Origin: Tricholoma matsutake
Lineage: Eukaryota; Basidiomycota; Agaricomycetes; Agaricales; Tricholomataceae
Assembly: GCA_026075535.2 (NCBI GenBank)
Contig: AP026540.1
Coordinates: 3,720,001 to 3,784,000, forward strand
Reading direction: 5' to 3'
Length of the DNA stretch: 64,000 bases
In this document: piece by piece, positions 9,831-21,400 of the stretch
Layout of the letters: each line of letters opens with the position of its first letter
Position numbering within the stretch: position 1 is the first letter of the stretch
The notes under the pieces: generated by a model
What the model saw: only the letters and a program-made list of their open reading frames with translations
Databases searched by the model: none
Told to the model about the DNA's origin: nothing
Program-made: the position numbers and the translations under genes

Positions 9831-11110
9831 CTACCGAGCTTGACAATGAGTAAGGAGTTTTGTGGTACTGAAGTATTCCAAGTTTTTGTGATCCATGACC
9901 ACATCTATTGGATTTCCGGAACCTTTGAGGTACTGTCGCCAGTGTTTGAAAGCTTCAAAGATAGCCAGAAGTTCCTTGTCATGGGTGTCATAGTTCAATT
10001 CTGCTGGGTTGAAGGAACAGGAGTGGAATGCAACCGGGTGGATTTCTCCATCTGAGGTATAGATGGAAAGGATTGCTGCTAAGGCATAATCTGAGGCGTC
10101 TGTCTCCAAGATAATGCGGGAATCCGGTAGCCATTGAGTAAGTATTGGGGCATGAGTGAATTCTTCTTTTAATTTGTTGAAGGCTTCTTGACATTTCTTG
10201 CCAAAGTCCCAAGGCATGTGCTTCTGGGTGAGTCTGGTGAGAGGGATGATGATGTCAGAATATCCATGGATGAACCATCAGTAGAAGTTGCAGAGTCCAA
10301 GGAAGGATTGGATATCCTTAACCTTTCAAGGTTTGGGCCAGTTGAGGATGGTTTTGACTTTATCTTTGGACATCCAGAGCCCATCTGGAGAGAGGATGAA
10401 CCCCAAGTATTCCACGCTGTCTTTATGGAACCCACATTTCTGTGGAGCAGCGTAGAGGCCATTTTTCTGGAGTCTCCAGAGGACTTCCTTGATGTGAGCC
10501 TTGTGTTGACTCATGTCATTGGAGTAGATTAGGATATCGTCAAGGTAGACAATGATGCTGACATCTAATAGGTCACTGAAGATGTCATTCATGAGGCGCT
10601 GGAAGGCAGCAGGTGCATTGATGAGTCCGAAAGGAACCACCAGCCATTTGAAAGAACCATAACACATGCAGAAAGTGGTCTTCCATTCATCTCCCTCAGC
10701 AATGCAGACTATGTGATAGGCATGCTGGAGGTCAATTTTGGTGAACACATGCGCCTTTCCCAGAGAGTCCAGGAGATCCAGATTAGAGGAAGTGGGTAGT
10801 GGTCCTTTTTCGAGATGTGATTGAGTCCCCGGTAGTCAATGCAAAGTTGGAGGCTCCCATCCTTTTTCTTGATGAAGAGTATAGGAGTGCCGTGAGGGGA
10901 TTTGGAGGGGCGGATGAAGCCCAAGCAAATGCTTTCTTCAATGAAGATTTGGAGGGCCTCGAGCTCAGAGGGAGAGAGGGAGTACATGCGACCTGGAGGT
11001 GGAGGAGCATTATCCTCTGTCTCTATCTTGAGGTCATAGGGATGTGGAGGAAGGGTGTCAGCTTTCTGTTTGTTAATGACATCTGCAAATTCATGATATT
11101 CTTCTGGAAC
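9831..11110 (-). pseudogene. Gypsy 1 reverse transcriptase and RNase H
   Basis: The reverse transcriptase carries [19 protein letters not shown] and the active-site box [10 protein letters not shown]; RNase H starts near LETDASDYALAAIL and has VVMDHKNLEYFS. The frame changes once near 10740 and there are TGA codons near 10324 and 10275 and a TAG at the RNase H end. Without these lesions the layout matches a full gypsy pol. Confidence 0.88.
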
Positions 11111-11835
11111 ATCTGAAAGGTCCAGAGGATTCCCAGATGCTACCGAGGATTTTGCTGTAAGTCCTTCTGGGGAGAATGTCATCTGAAAGGCAACAGCCCC
11201 AGGAAGTTTGCTTGCATGCATGTAAGCGGCAGCATTGATGAAAGATATCTCAGGAGGTACAAGTTTTGAGGGTTTAGTGAGTACAGGGGTTTTGTGGTTT
11301 TCCACTGGAAGGTTCAGAGGTGAAGGTGACTCACACAAGATAGGAGAGTTGGAGGACATCAAGGGGGCAGGACCTCTTTGAGCTGCGGAATAGAAATTCA
11401 TTTGGCCTGAAGACCAGTCAATCAACGGATTGTATTGCTTCAGCCAGTTATGACCAAGTACTGCAAAACAGGAAGAGTCCAGCGAGGTTACATAAAATGA
11501 CAGATTGAACACTTCACCAGACAGAAAAGTGACTGGGAGTTCCACAACTTGAGTTATGGTGGAGTTACAAGTTCCATCAAACAGTCAGAGTCCGATCAGA
11601 GGAATGGTTTTGGTACTAAGTTGGTTGTCCCGCACAAATGATGAATTGAGGAAACAATGTGAGGAACCAGAGTCGATAAGAGTTTGGATTTTTTGGGAAT
11701 GTTTGGAAAGGGATAGCAGGATGGTAAGGGATTCAGGATCAGAAAGAGCAGACACATTGAGATGGATGTAAGCAGCCAGTTGGGAAAGGTCAACGCAACC
11801 CTCAGCCCCAATGGCATGTTCCTGAGGGTTGCGGA
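11111..11835 (-). pseudogene. Gypsy 1 retropepsin
   Basis: The active-site motif LIDSGSSHCFLN lies near 11655-11685, followed by [19 protein letters not shown], typical of the second half of the fold and flap region. It would process Gag-Pol. A stop and a frame change separate it from the reverse transcriptase. Confidence 0.8.
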
Positions 11836-13041
11836 CTATTTTTTTGGGTCCGCAGAGTCTGGCTTGGACTCAGTGACTGCTGCAGCATGGGCTTTGGCCG
11901 CTTTGGACTTCAGACAATTCCCAGCTCCATGTCCTTTCTCGCCGCAGTAGAGGCAAAGTCCTTCTTTCATGTAGCATTCACGCTCATCTCTGGTTAGTTT
12001 ACCATCTTTCCCCAACTTGTTGGAAACAGAGTTTTTTGGCTTGTCCCTCTGGAAGTTGTTCTTCAACCCAGAGGAGCTGCCAGACAAGGATTGGTTTGTG
12101 TGGTTAGTGCTGGACAAGGCCTGAGGCTTGGACTGAGTGTTAGAGTTGGAGTTGGAGCTAGGAGAACCTTTAGAATCCTTTTTCCCGGTGTGTGCAGAAT
12201 TTCCAGGGGTCTTTGCTTCTAAGCAGGTTTCTTCTTCCTGCATCCAATAGATGTTGTCAGCATTTTGGGCGTTAAGATGTAGGGATGCTAGAGTATCGGG
12301 TCATCCCCCCCATAAGACTTCTATACGGAGATGGAGCAGAAGACCGCAGAAATACCGGTCGCAAAGAGTGGCCTCATTCCAATTGACCTGGGAAGCCAGT
12401 TCCCAGAAGTCCACATTATACTTCACTATTCTTCCACCTTTCTTCATTGTGAGTTCTGAAAGAGCTTTTTCTGCATCCCTGACAGGGTCATGGGGACCAA
12501 AATTACTTTCCAACTCACTAAGGAATACCTCGTAGTTCCACATCCAATGGGTGGAATTTGTTGGGTTGTTGAGTCCAGGTTCAAACCAGCTAAGGGCTGA
12601 CCCTTTGAGGTAGGAAAGGATGAATAGGATTTTCTTTTTGTTGGAGGTGAAGACCTGAGGATGATCGTGGAAGTGAAGGTTGCACGAGACTAGGAAGTCC
12701 CAAAGTTTCTGGGGGTTGGCCCCGTTGAAAGTGTCAGGATCACAAACTTTGATCTTCTTGGTCTTTGGTGCTTGGTTCTGCCGGAGGGTTTGGAGACTAT
12801 CTGAGAGCTTGAAGAGAGCATCGAGGAACCTATCTCCTGGATCAGGATTTCCGCCATTGGGAGGTAGAGGGTCATCAGGGTTGTCAGGATCGGGGTCATC
12901 CCCGGGGCCATCAGGACCACTAGGGTCATCAGGTCCACCAGGAAGTCTGTCCTCTTTACCTGGACCTTCCTTGTCAAAGGGGTTAGGTTGCCCAACATTC
13001 TCTACATACTCAAGTGGAGTCATATTCCGAGGGGGAGACAT
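11836..13041 (-). pseudogene. Gypsy 1 Gag with CCHC knuckle
   Basis: Begins MSPPRNMTPLEYVENVG, then a Pro/Asp/Gly-rich acidic stretch, then the capsid-like core FILSYLKGSALSWFEPGL, and ends with the knuckle CLYCGEKGHGAGNC. Frame is shared by the two main pieces (12301-13041 and 11836-12243), with stops between. A further 70-codon open stretch upstream (13020-13235) in another frame may hold the original N-terminus. Confidence 0.82.
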
Positions 13042-13284
13042 GACATTAGCACTGATGGAGGATGCTCCAGAACTGATTTGCCTGAAGATGTTGGATGGTC
13101 TGGTGGATGCACCAAAAGTCGAAGTGTGCCTAGGGGAAGGAAGTATAGATCGGCAGATTGCTGATAATCCTGGTACCGTGCCAGCACAGCAGAGTTTCTT
13201 GTAGTTTGTTGGGTTTGTGACTCAGTAGGAGTCATAGGAAAAGATGGGATGGATTTGATGAGAGAAGTGAGAGTTTGTAAATAC

Positions 13285-13839
13285 TGTTAAGTTCTGAGTC
13301 AGGAAAGGGACGTCAGATTTCCGGTCGTACCTGGACAGTAGGAGTTGAAAGGGAAGAGTCAGATAGGAGTGGGATTCCAGTGGAAATCCAAGGTGAGGTT
13401 GGAACAGGAAGGACTTGGCTTCAACTTGTAAGAAGCTGTGCCCTTCTCCTCATCAAGTGTACTAATTTCAGATAAGGTGAGAAGGGAGGATTGGAGGATT
13501 GGAGGATTTCTGGAGAGGATGAGTAAAAGTCTTGAGGAAGACTTAAGAGAGACAAATGGAGTGAAGATAGAGTTGGATTAATTGGATGACATTGTTGATC
13601 TACAAACTGGCAATACAGAATGAAAGTAGCTAGCTTAAATACTAAGGTCAGAGTTTCCGAAGCTGTGGTAATATGAAAACTGGCTTCTGAGGCAAATCCT
13701 GAAACCATTTCACCTAATTGGAAATGAGGGAATTTTGCCTCTAGGCAGTGCTGCTGATAGGAGGTGGGCTGTGATGCAAGGCGGCTGGGAAGGGGGGAGA
13801 AAATGATCAGAAATCCAGTTGAGAGAATCAGTCTTGACA
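13285..13839 (-). repeat. Gypsy 1 5' LTR
   Basis: 555 bp, TGTTAAG...CTTGACA, partner of 4951-5505. It would hold the promoter for the minus-strand transcript. Confidence 0.92.
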
Positions 13840-14016
13840 CTAGCCAAGACATGCAGCGGGCACTGTATATTGACTCCATTAGGAAGGGGTTGCCCCCTTC
13901 CTCATTTTGGACAAGTGGCATCTGAACTCAGTTTGAAGCTCCACCAGAATTGTCAGTTGATAATGTGGACTTCAAAAAAAAAAATTCTTCTTCTTCATAC
14001 TTTGCCTTGGTCCACC

Positions 14017-14520
14017 ATGGCAAGTTTACCATACAACAATGATGTCCCTATGGAGGATGATGACAGAGACCAACAGTGTTGCAGAGAGTGCAAGACTGAG
14101 CCCCTGGCTCGGTCTCAAAGGGGGAAGGAGAAGAGGAGACAACCCAAGCCACCCAGCTCAGGCAAAGAGGAAGAAAGGGGAAGGGCACATCATTCACCTC
14201 AACAGATCACATTTGGTCAAGGTACATCTCCTCAAAACCCTGCCTATCTCAATGTCATTTTTTTGGTTTTGGCTGATGTGGTATTCTAGGTTCAGCAGGA
14301 TTCATGGCTATGAACAACATGGACTCGCCATGGATGGCTACATTCGTGACTTTGTTGGCTGATGGAACATACTGTGATATCATCAAGGGTGAGAGCACAA
14401 GCAGGGTGTGTATGAGCATGTAAATCTGAATTTAGGGTTCAAAATATTTGCCTTTCTCATTGTGGTTTGTGTGTAGGCACACCATGTGGGGTGGGCTGTT
14501 CACTGCTACCATTGGAGTGA
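14017..14520 (+). CDS. Possible three-exon gene of unknown function (115 aa)
   Basis: The ATG at 14017 sits in an ideal eukaryotic context (CCACCATGG). Exon 1 is 14017-14221, exon 2 14290-14388 and exon 3 14477-14520. Intron 1 (GTACAT...GCTGATG...TTCTAG, 68 bp) and intron 2 (GTGAGA...GTGTAG, 88 bp) have basidiomycete-like sites, and splicing gives one continuous frame. The product is acidic then Lys/Arg/Ser-rich (PMEDDDRDQQCCREC, KEKRRQPKPPSS), with a short hydrophobic part TFVTLLADG. I recognise no family. It lies between gypsy 1 and copia 2 and could also be a transposon remnant. The model is inferred from sequence alone. Confidence 0.35.
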
Positions 14521-14890
14521 GGGATGTGCTGGCTATCCACATGGGGGCTACTTGTTGATAAGTCAGATTAGATTCTCACACCCTGCTCAGTGCTTATGCT
14601 CATTTGACATTTCTTAGAAGATGAGAATGTGTGCCTATTGAAAATAAAGGTTGTGACATTCCTGTCAGCCATCTGATGTCATAGATGATAAGCACAGACT
14701 ATCCTGAGTGCAGGGCTATGTATGTACCTTGCCCCAGCAATGATATCTCTGATCCTCATCTTTTGATGGATCACCCCTGTGTGAAGTGATTAATTATCAC
14801 TTATAACTATGCTGTTACAGTTGTGATCATGCTTCACAGGCACCCACCCGACTGCAAATCCCACAGCTATTCTACAATGATCACTGGCAT
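14521..14890. other. Gene-free stretch
   Basis: No ORF, terminal repeat or recognised element. The copia 2 relic begins abruptly at about 14890, so a deletion junction lies near here. Confidence 0.4.
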
Positions 14891-16570
14891 ATAGTCCATA
14901 GTAGAAATAATGGTATTTGATATCAACATGTTTGACCCTTGAGTGAAGCAAAGGGTCCTCAGATAGTGTCTTGGTGGCTGTGTTATCTCAAAGAATGGTT
15001 GTGGGGGAGGGCTGTGGGTATCCTATAGCATTGAGTAGTGCACGTATCCAGATACATTCCTTCGCAGTCTCAAAAGCAGCGATGTATTCCACTTCACAGG
15101 AGGATACTGCAACGACTTTTTGTTTCCTGGCAGTCCAAGAAAGGGCTCCGGATCCGAGGTTGCAAGTATACCCTCCAACACTTCGACGTGTATCAAGGCA
15201 ATTGGCCCAGTCAGAGTCACTGAATGCATGAAGGGAAATAGGATTGTCTCCACCCAGGTAGAGTTTAAGATCCCAGGTCCCCTTTAAATATCACACTAGT
15301 CGTGTTGCTGCACTCCAGTGTTCAAAAGAATAACTGTCAAGGTATTGGGATAATTGTTGTACGGCGTATGAGATGTCGGGACATGTGGAAATGGCTAGGT
15401 AAAGAAGACATCTGACGAGGGAACGATAGGGTAATTTGTTGAGTTGTGACAGATCGTCTGTGGACATATTCTGTCTATTCACATGCTGTAATTTGATACC
15501 AGGCTCAAGGGGGGCAGAAACTGGGGTTGCGTCTCATTGGCCAAATTGGTTGACAATTTTATCAATGAGGGCAGTTTGAGAAAGCGTAACCGTGCGGAGA
15601 TGTTGATCCCAGGTAACTGCTATACCAACAATGAAGTGGGCGGTGCTGAGCTTGGAGATTGTCCACACTTCACACATTTGATTTTTGAAGTGTTCATTCT
15701 TGTCCTTGGAGTCAGCAATAGACAAGTAATCGTCGACATGTACCACAGCAATAATAATACCTGTGTCCGATTTCCTGTAATAAATGCAAGACTCACAAGT
15801 AAGGTGTGTAAACCCCCAGGTAATCATTTGAGTGTTAAGGGTTTGGTTCCATATCCGTCCGCTCTGTTTCATGCCATATAACCCATGCTGAAGCTGCCAG
15901 ACCCAGTCCTCATGGCCTGACTCTTCAAAACCTTCAGGTTGTTGCATGTACTGGACCTCATCGTTGGGGAGTATCCCATAGAGGAAGGCGGTTTGGATGT
16001 CGATCTGCTGGGCATCCCATCCCAGAGAAGCGGCTATGTGAAGCAAGATCTGCCAAGATTCCATGCGCGCAGTAGGTGAGGTTGTCTTTGTATAGTCCCT
16101 ACCATATATTTGTTCAAAGCCTCAAAAAACAAGTTGAACTTTCCACCTCACAGCGTGACCACTTTCATCGCATTTGATATGGAAAACTGGTCGGCCCCTA
16201 CAAATCTGTTTACCTTGAGGTACATCACCCCTGGGAATAAGTTTATAAACTCCCATGTCCTTTAGGATTTCAATTTGTCCATATATCCTGCCTGCCATCA
16301 CTCTGCGTCCCCCGAATTCTTTGCCTCTTCCCAGGTTTTGGGTTCATCCTCAAATTGAAGCGACTCAGGATCAAAATCTGTCATCTCTGAAATTAAGGCC
16401 TGGAGTTGATGCACCTGATCACCCAGATCAAGATTGTTGAATGATTGATGTACTTCATCAATGATGTAGTTCTAGTGGTGGTTGGTCCACCATTCAGATG
16501 TTTCTCAGTGGGGATAGGTATGTGGGATGAGCGATGTGGGAGGGTGGGAGTAAATGTATCTTGTTTGTCT
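14891..16570 (-). pseudogene. Copia 2, 3' half: reverse transcriptase and RNase H
   Basis: The minus strand carries DAQQIDIQTAFLYGILPND, YGMKQSGRIWNQTL and the active-site box VVHVDDYLSIADS of a Ty1/copia reverse transcriptase, then RNase H fragments up to HSRVKHVDIKYH near 14895, where homology to copia 3 ends abruptly. Stops include a TGA where copia 3 has Arg (LVF-stop-GFEQ). Its 5' half is at 24668-27463; gypsy 2 (TSD TTGAC) lies between. The 3' LTR is missing. Confidence 0.85.
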
Positions 16571-16575
16571 TTGAC

Positions 16576-17230
16576 TGTTACAATTTTCCTTGTAACTCAT
16601 GAGACCCGACGCACCCGACAATCCCCTCCAGACAGGAAGCACCCCTTGATTCATGCCTAGGGCATGTCCTTGACATCAGACACACACACGATGCATGCCG
16701 ACTGCATGCATTCAATCCCCTTCCCATGGAAGGCACCCTTGATGCATGGCGACTCCATGCACCCGAACCCACTCCCACACATGCTGTGATACAACAGCCC
16801 CCTGACATGAGGTCCATGACATCGGACTCTCACCATCAACATGCTGCGCCGCAGCACTCTGTGACATCGGACGCCTCATGCAAGGCATGAGGCCTATTGT
16901 TTCTATTATTACTTGATACGCATCTACCTTTCCGATTGGATGATAAGGACCTCCCTTCTAGTATAAGTACTGCGACTTGTAGTAGGGATGTCCTTAGTTT
17001 AGATCTAGGCAATTAACAGCCTTAACTTGCAACTCGCAAACTTACTCGAAACCACTAAGGAAGCCCCTTAGTGCATGAACCTGAACAACTCTATGCAGAA
17101 GCCCTGCTAGAGTGCACTATCTATCTTACATCGGACACTCCAAGTAAGACTAGTACTGAACAACTCGTCGAGGAAGCACCTCGTCGAACAACATCGATTA
17201 GATCAAGTGGTTGAGGCTTCGCCCTTAACA
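16576..17230 (+). repeat. Gypsy 2 5' LTR
   Basis: TG...CA, 655 bp, with short repeats of GGCATG/GCATGC words in its U3 part. It should hold the promoter for the plus-strand transcript. Confidence 0.93.
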
Positions 17231-17546
17231 TAAGATCTAAACTATCTGCTAGCCCACCTACCTAGGTGTAGGCAATACATCTCGATACACACCACAGTGA
17301 CCCAGGTCTAGACAAACCCCAGACCGACCACCAAGAGAAGCAGAACCACAGCCAGGTTTGTCTTGGTACTGATACAATGGAAGACTAGTCCATTACTCGA
17401 CCCCAGCACAGCGTTGGTTCTACGGATCAACCGACAGACAACAAGGAGATTTCCTCACCGACGAAGACTTTGAACAACTGCACACACACCCACCTGAAAC
17501 ATCCACCCACTTCTTAACAGATGAAACCGACGACCTCTATAACGAG

Positions 17547-18416
17547 ATGTCCGAACCCACAACCACACCGATGACGTCTGTGAAGGACATTCAAATCCGA
17601 TCACCAACAGACTTCTCAGGAGAGCGGACCAAGACCACCAAGTTCCTGCAGGAGATAGACCTGTACCTGCAAATCAATGACCAGGTCTATGACACAAACG
17701 ACAAGAAGATTATCTTCACACTGTCCTTCATGAATGGAGGGACAGCAGCTGCCTGGGCGCAGGCATTCATCAACCAACACCAGTCCGAGGGACTCGGTGA
17801 ATATGCAGACTTCCGACAGAAGGTCTTAGGGGCCTTCTCGCTGATCGATGATGCCAGAATGGCAAAGACAGAGATCAAGAATCTCAAGCAAGGTTCAGGG
17901 AACCTTGAAGAATATGTGGCAAACATCCACATCCTGAAAGACAGGATGGGAATCACAGAAGATGCAGCCATGATCGAGTACTTCATGGACAGACTGCATC
18001 CTGAATTACTGAAGAGGGTACACACAATGGAGACAGTGCCCAACATGTTCGAAGGCTGGATAAAGGCAGCTTCAAAATATGAAGGCCAATGGAAACAGGC
18101 CATGGCAATCCTGGGAAAGACCAGGCAGAACCAGAAGACAAATGAAACAACAAAGAAAGGACAGCCCTCTCTTATCAACCGACTGACGAACCAAGAATGT
18201 GTGGAACACCTCCAGAAGGGATTGTGTTTCATCTGCCACCAACCAGGACACCGATCGTCCGACCACAGGGATGGAAAGAACCCCACTCAGATGGGGTCAG
18301 CGCCCCCTCCCTACCGAAACTGCTTCATCCAGAAGAAGACTGGGGTGGACACCTACCAGAAGATCCACACGATGCTGGATGAACTAGACGAAGAAAAAAA
18401 AGGAACAAGCCCTTAA
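17547..18416 (+). CDS. Gypsy 2 Gag (289 aa)
   Basis: Intact ORF from an ATG at 17547. The N-terminal half has the capsid-like pattern FTLSFMNGGTAAAWAQAFIN and LIDDARMAKTEIKNLKQGSG. The C-terminus has CFICHQPGHRSSDH, a knuckle whose fourth ligand is His rather than the usual Cys. A TAA (18414-18416) ends it, and pol continues in the same frame with no ATG needed until 18456. Original readthrough, or a CAA codon mutated to TAA, are both possible. Gag would form the particle that packages element RNA. Confidence 0.88.
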   Translation: MSEPTTTPMTSVKDIQIRSPTDFSGERTKTTKFLQEIDLYLQINDQVYDTNDKKIIFTLSFMNGGTAAAWAQAFINQHQSEGLGEYADFRQKVLGAFSLIDDARMAKTEIKNLKQGSGNLEEYVANIHILKDRMGITEDAAMIEYFMDRLHPELLKRVHTMETVPNMFEGWIKAASKYEGQWKQAMAILGKTRQNQKTNETTKKGQPSLINRLTNQECVEHLQKGLCFICHQPGHRSSDHRDGKNPTQMGSAPPPYRNCFIQKKTGVDTYQKIHTMLDELDEEKKGTSP

Positions 18417-21400
18417 CCTCATGGAGGAATCGGGTTTTTAGAACAGCGGCCTGATATGACGCCAGTCACCACTGTAGTCTCCCTAGGGTCTGTACTCTTA
18501 GCTACCATGAATAGACAATCTATGCGCCTGTCTATTTGGGTAGCTGAGTCAGACAATGGGAAAGACATCGCAACAAATGCACTCCTTGACTCTGGAGCAG
18601 GAGGAGTCTTTATCAACTCAAACTTCATCAAACAAGAAGGGATCAGAACATATCCCTTAGGCCGCACCAGCTGGGCCACGAATGTAGATGGGACCCTGAA
18701 CAAGCAGGGAACAATCACCAGATGCATGAAAGGAAGACTCCACATCAACGGAAGGAGCTACCCAATAGAATACCTAGTCACCGGACTAGGCAAAGAATCG
18801 GTAATCCTGGGCCTGCCATGGCTGTGGGAGATAAACCCGATCATCGATTGGAAGAAGGGAACCTTTGAGTTCTGAGATGAAGAACGACGGGCTCAGATCA
18901 AACGAATCTTGGAAAAGACAAGAAGAGCTGAACGGGCCCTCCCAAACACCCTAAACCTTCCTAGGGTAGACGCCGAAAGGGAGGCGCCAAATGACAGAAT
19001 GGCACAAATTTGACACATCGTGGCCAAAACAAGAAAAAGACTCTCCGAAGAGAAGGAGAGAAACCTTGCCTGAGCACAACTAGCCATGGGAAAGACGAGA
19101 GAAAGGCTTGCTGAAGAAAAAGAGAAGAGCCTTGCCCGAACCCAATTGGCCGTGGCAAAAACAAGAGAAAGGCTTTCAGAGAGGAAAGCAAAAGAACTAA
19201 ATTCTGTCCAGATAGCCGTCGCAAAGACCAGGAGCAGCAGCACCCCTAAACAAGCCAGAGGCCTTGAAGCAGCACAACGTGCTGTTGCCAAGACCCGAGA
19301 GAACCAGAAGAAGAAACAACTGGAAAAGGGCAAAAACAAAGAATGCAACAGGGCACAACAAATTGTGCAAAGGATGAAGGAATTGCTGACCTCCACAGGG
19401 GAGGGAAGCACCAGCAAAAGGAACATGAAAATGACACTATGAAACAGGATAAACTACCCTTGACAACAGACTACCCCAACTCACGATTATAGGACTCCAG
19501 ATCACGGTACCATCAATGCTGAAATACCTATGCCCAGGGAGACCCCCCGTCAGGTAAAGGTCGAAGAGGTACCCAATGAAGAACTACTGGCAGACACAGG
19601 CATGGACATATGAATGATGAACCAGACCCCTGAACGAGACACAATTGAGGATGACTCGGTGTTGATCGCATACGTGCGAGGCAAACTGGTCATTGGCCTA
19701 TTCGGACCAGACATAGAACTGCCCTTGACAGAGGAACATTGAGAGCCGACACACAGATACATCCAAAAAATGAACACAATCAACAGGCTCACGAAAGGCA
19801 AGGGCTCCCCACGGTACCTACTCAACTCAGACATATGGATCAGAGCAAAGACATCCATATCCCAATGACTAGCGCACGAGCAAGAGGAGGGAAAGGAGAC
19901 CAGCCAACGGACCCTGGACGATTTACTGCCACCAGAATACCAGAAGTACAGACAGGTATTCCAGAAAGCTGCATCCGAACAATTCCCGGAATCAAGACCA
20001 TGGGATCATGCGATCGACCTGAAGGAAGGCTTTGTACTGAAAGATTGCAAAGTCTACCCATTGACACTGAAAGAACAAGAGAAACTCAATGAGTTTCTAG
20101 ATGAAAACATGGAGAAAGGATACATCCGACCATTGAAATCACCCATGGCATCCCCATTCTTCTTCATGTTGAAGAAGGACTCTGATGCTCTACGACCTTG
20201 CCAAGACTATCACTATCTGAATGAAGGAACAATCTGGAACAACTACCCCCTGCCACTGATCGGAGACCTCTTAGACAAGCTGAAGGGAGCAAGATTTTTC
20301 ACGAAACTTGATATTCGATGGGGATATCATAACGTACAGATAAAGAAAGGAGACAAGTGGAAGGCAGCATTCAAGACTAACTGGGGGCTATTCAAGCCAA
20401 TGGTGATGTTCTTTGGGCTGTGCAACTCACCGGCAACATTCCAGGCCATGATGAATGATCTCTTCCGAGATATGCTAGATGAAGGATGGCTCATCATCTA
20501 TATGGATGACATCCTGATCTTCTTGAAGATGGAAGAAGAACACCGGATAAGGACTGAAAGGGTCCTTGAACGATTATGACAATGCAATCTCTACCTGAAA
20601 ATAGACAAGTGCAAATTCAACGTACAGGAAGTTGAGTTCTTGGGCATGATCATCAGACCCAATGAACTTGCAATGGACAACACAAAACTGGCTGGGATCA
20701 AGGACTGGCCCATGCCAAGGACAGTGAAGGACGTAAGATCCTTCCTAGGATTCAGAAACTTCTATCGACAATTCATCGGACACCTTGCAGATCTGGCCAG
20801 ACTGCTGAACGACTTGACGAAGAAGAACCAGAAATTTGAATGGATGAACGACTGCCAGCAGTCATTTGATGCGCTAAAAAGGAAATTCAACAAAACCCCA
20901 GTACTGCTGATGCCAGATGCAACGAAACCATTTGTGGTAGAATCTGATGCCTCAAAATTTGCGACAGGTGCAGTACTCAGACAACAGGACACCAACGGAG
21001 GCTGGCACCCATGCAGATACATCTCGCATTCTTTCAACGAAGCAGAAAGAAATTATGAGATATATGACCGAGAACTATTGGGAGTGATCCAAGTGCTAGA
21101 AACATGGAGACACTACCTACAGGGGACGCCGTTCCCTGTGACGGTATTATCCGATCACAAGAACCTGACGTACTTCCATCAGCCACAGAAACTAAACCAA
21201 TGACAGGCTAGATGGGCCATCTACCTGTCACAATTCAACCTGAAGCTACAACATGTACTGGGATCACAGATGGTACAATCTGATGCCCTATTGAGGAGAG
21301 CAGATTACATAGCCGAAGAAGACACCGATAACAAGGACAAGACCATCCTCGCTGACGAACTGTTCATCAAAACGATTGACACTGAGCTCCAGGGAGCCCT

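Larger units (their letters stand above)
4951..13839 (-). mobile_element. Gypsy 1: full-length Ty3/gypsy chromovirus-type element with nested insertions
   Basis: Two 555-bp LTRs (4951-5505 and 13285-13839) starting TGTTAAGTTCTGAG and ending CTTGACA, flanked by the 5-bp duplication CTAGC (4946-4950 and 13840-13844). Reading the minus strand, the order is gag, protease, reverse transcriptase, RNase H, integrase and chromodomain, as in chromoviruses. A solo LTR (6686-7522) and a MITE (7611-8329) split the chromodomain region. An antisense ORF pair occupies the space before the 3' LTR. Frame changes and stops make it inactive. Confidence 0.93.
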
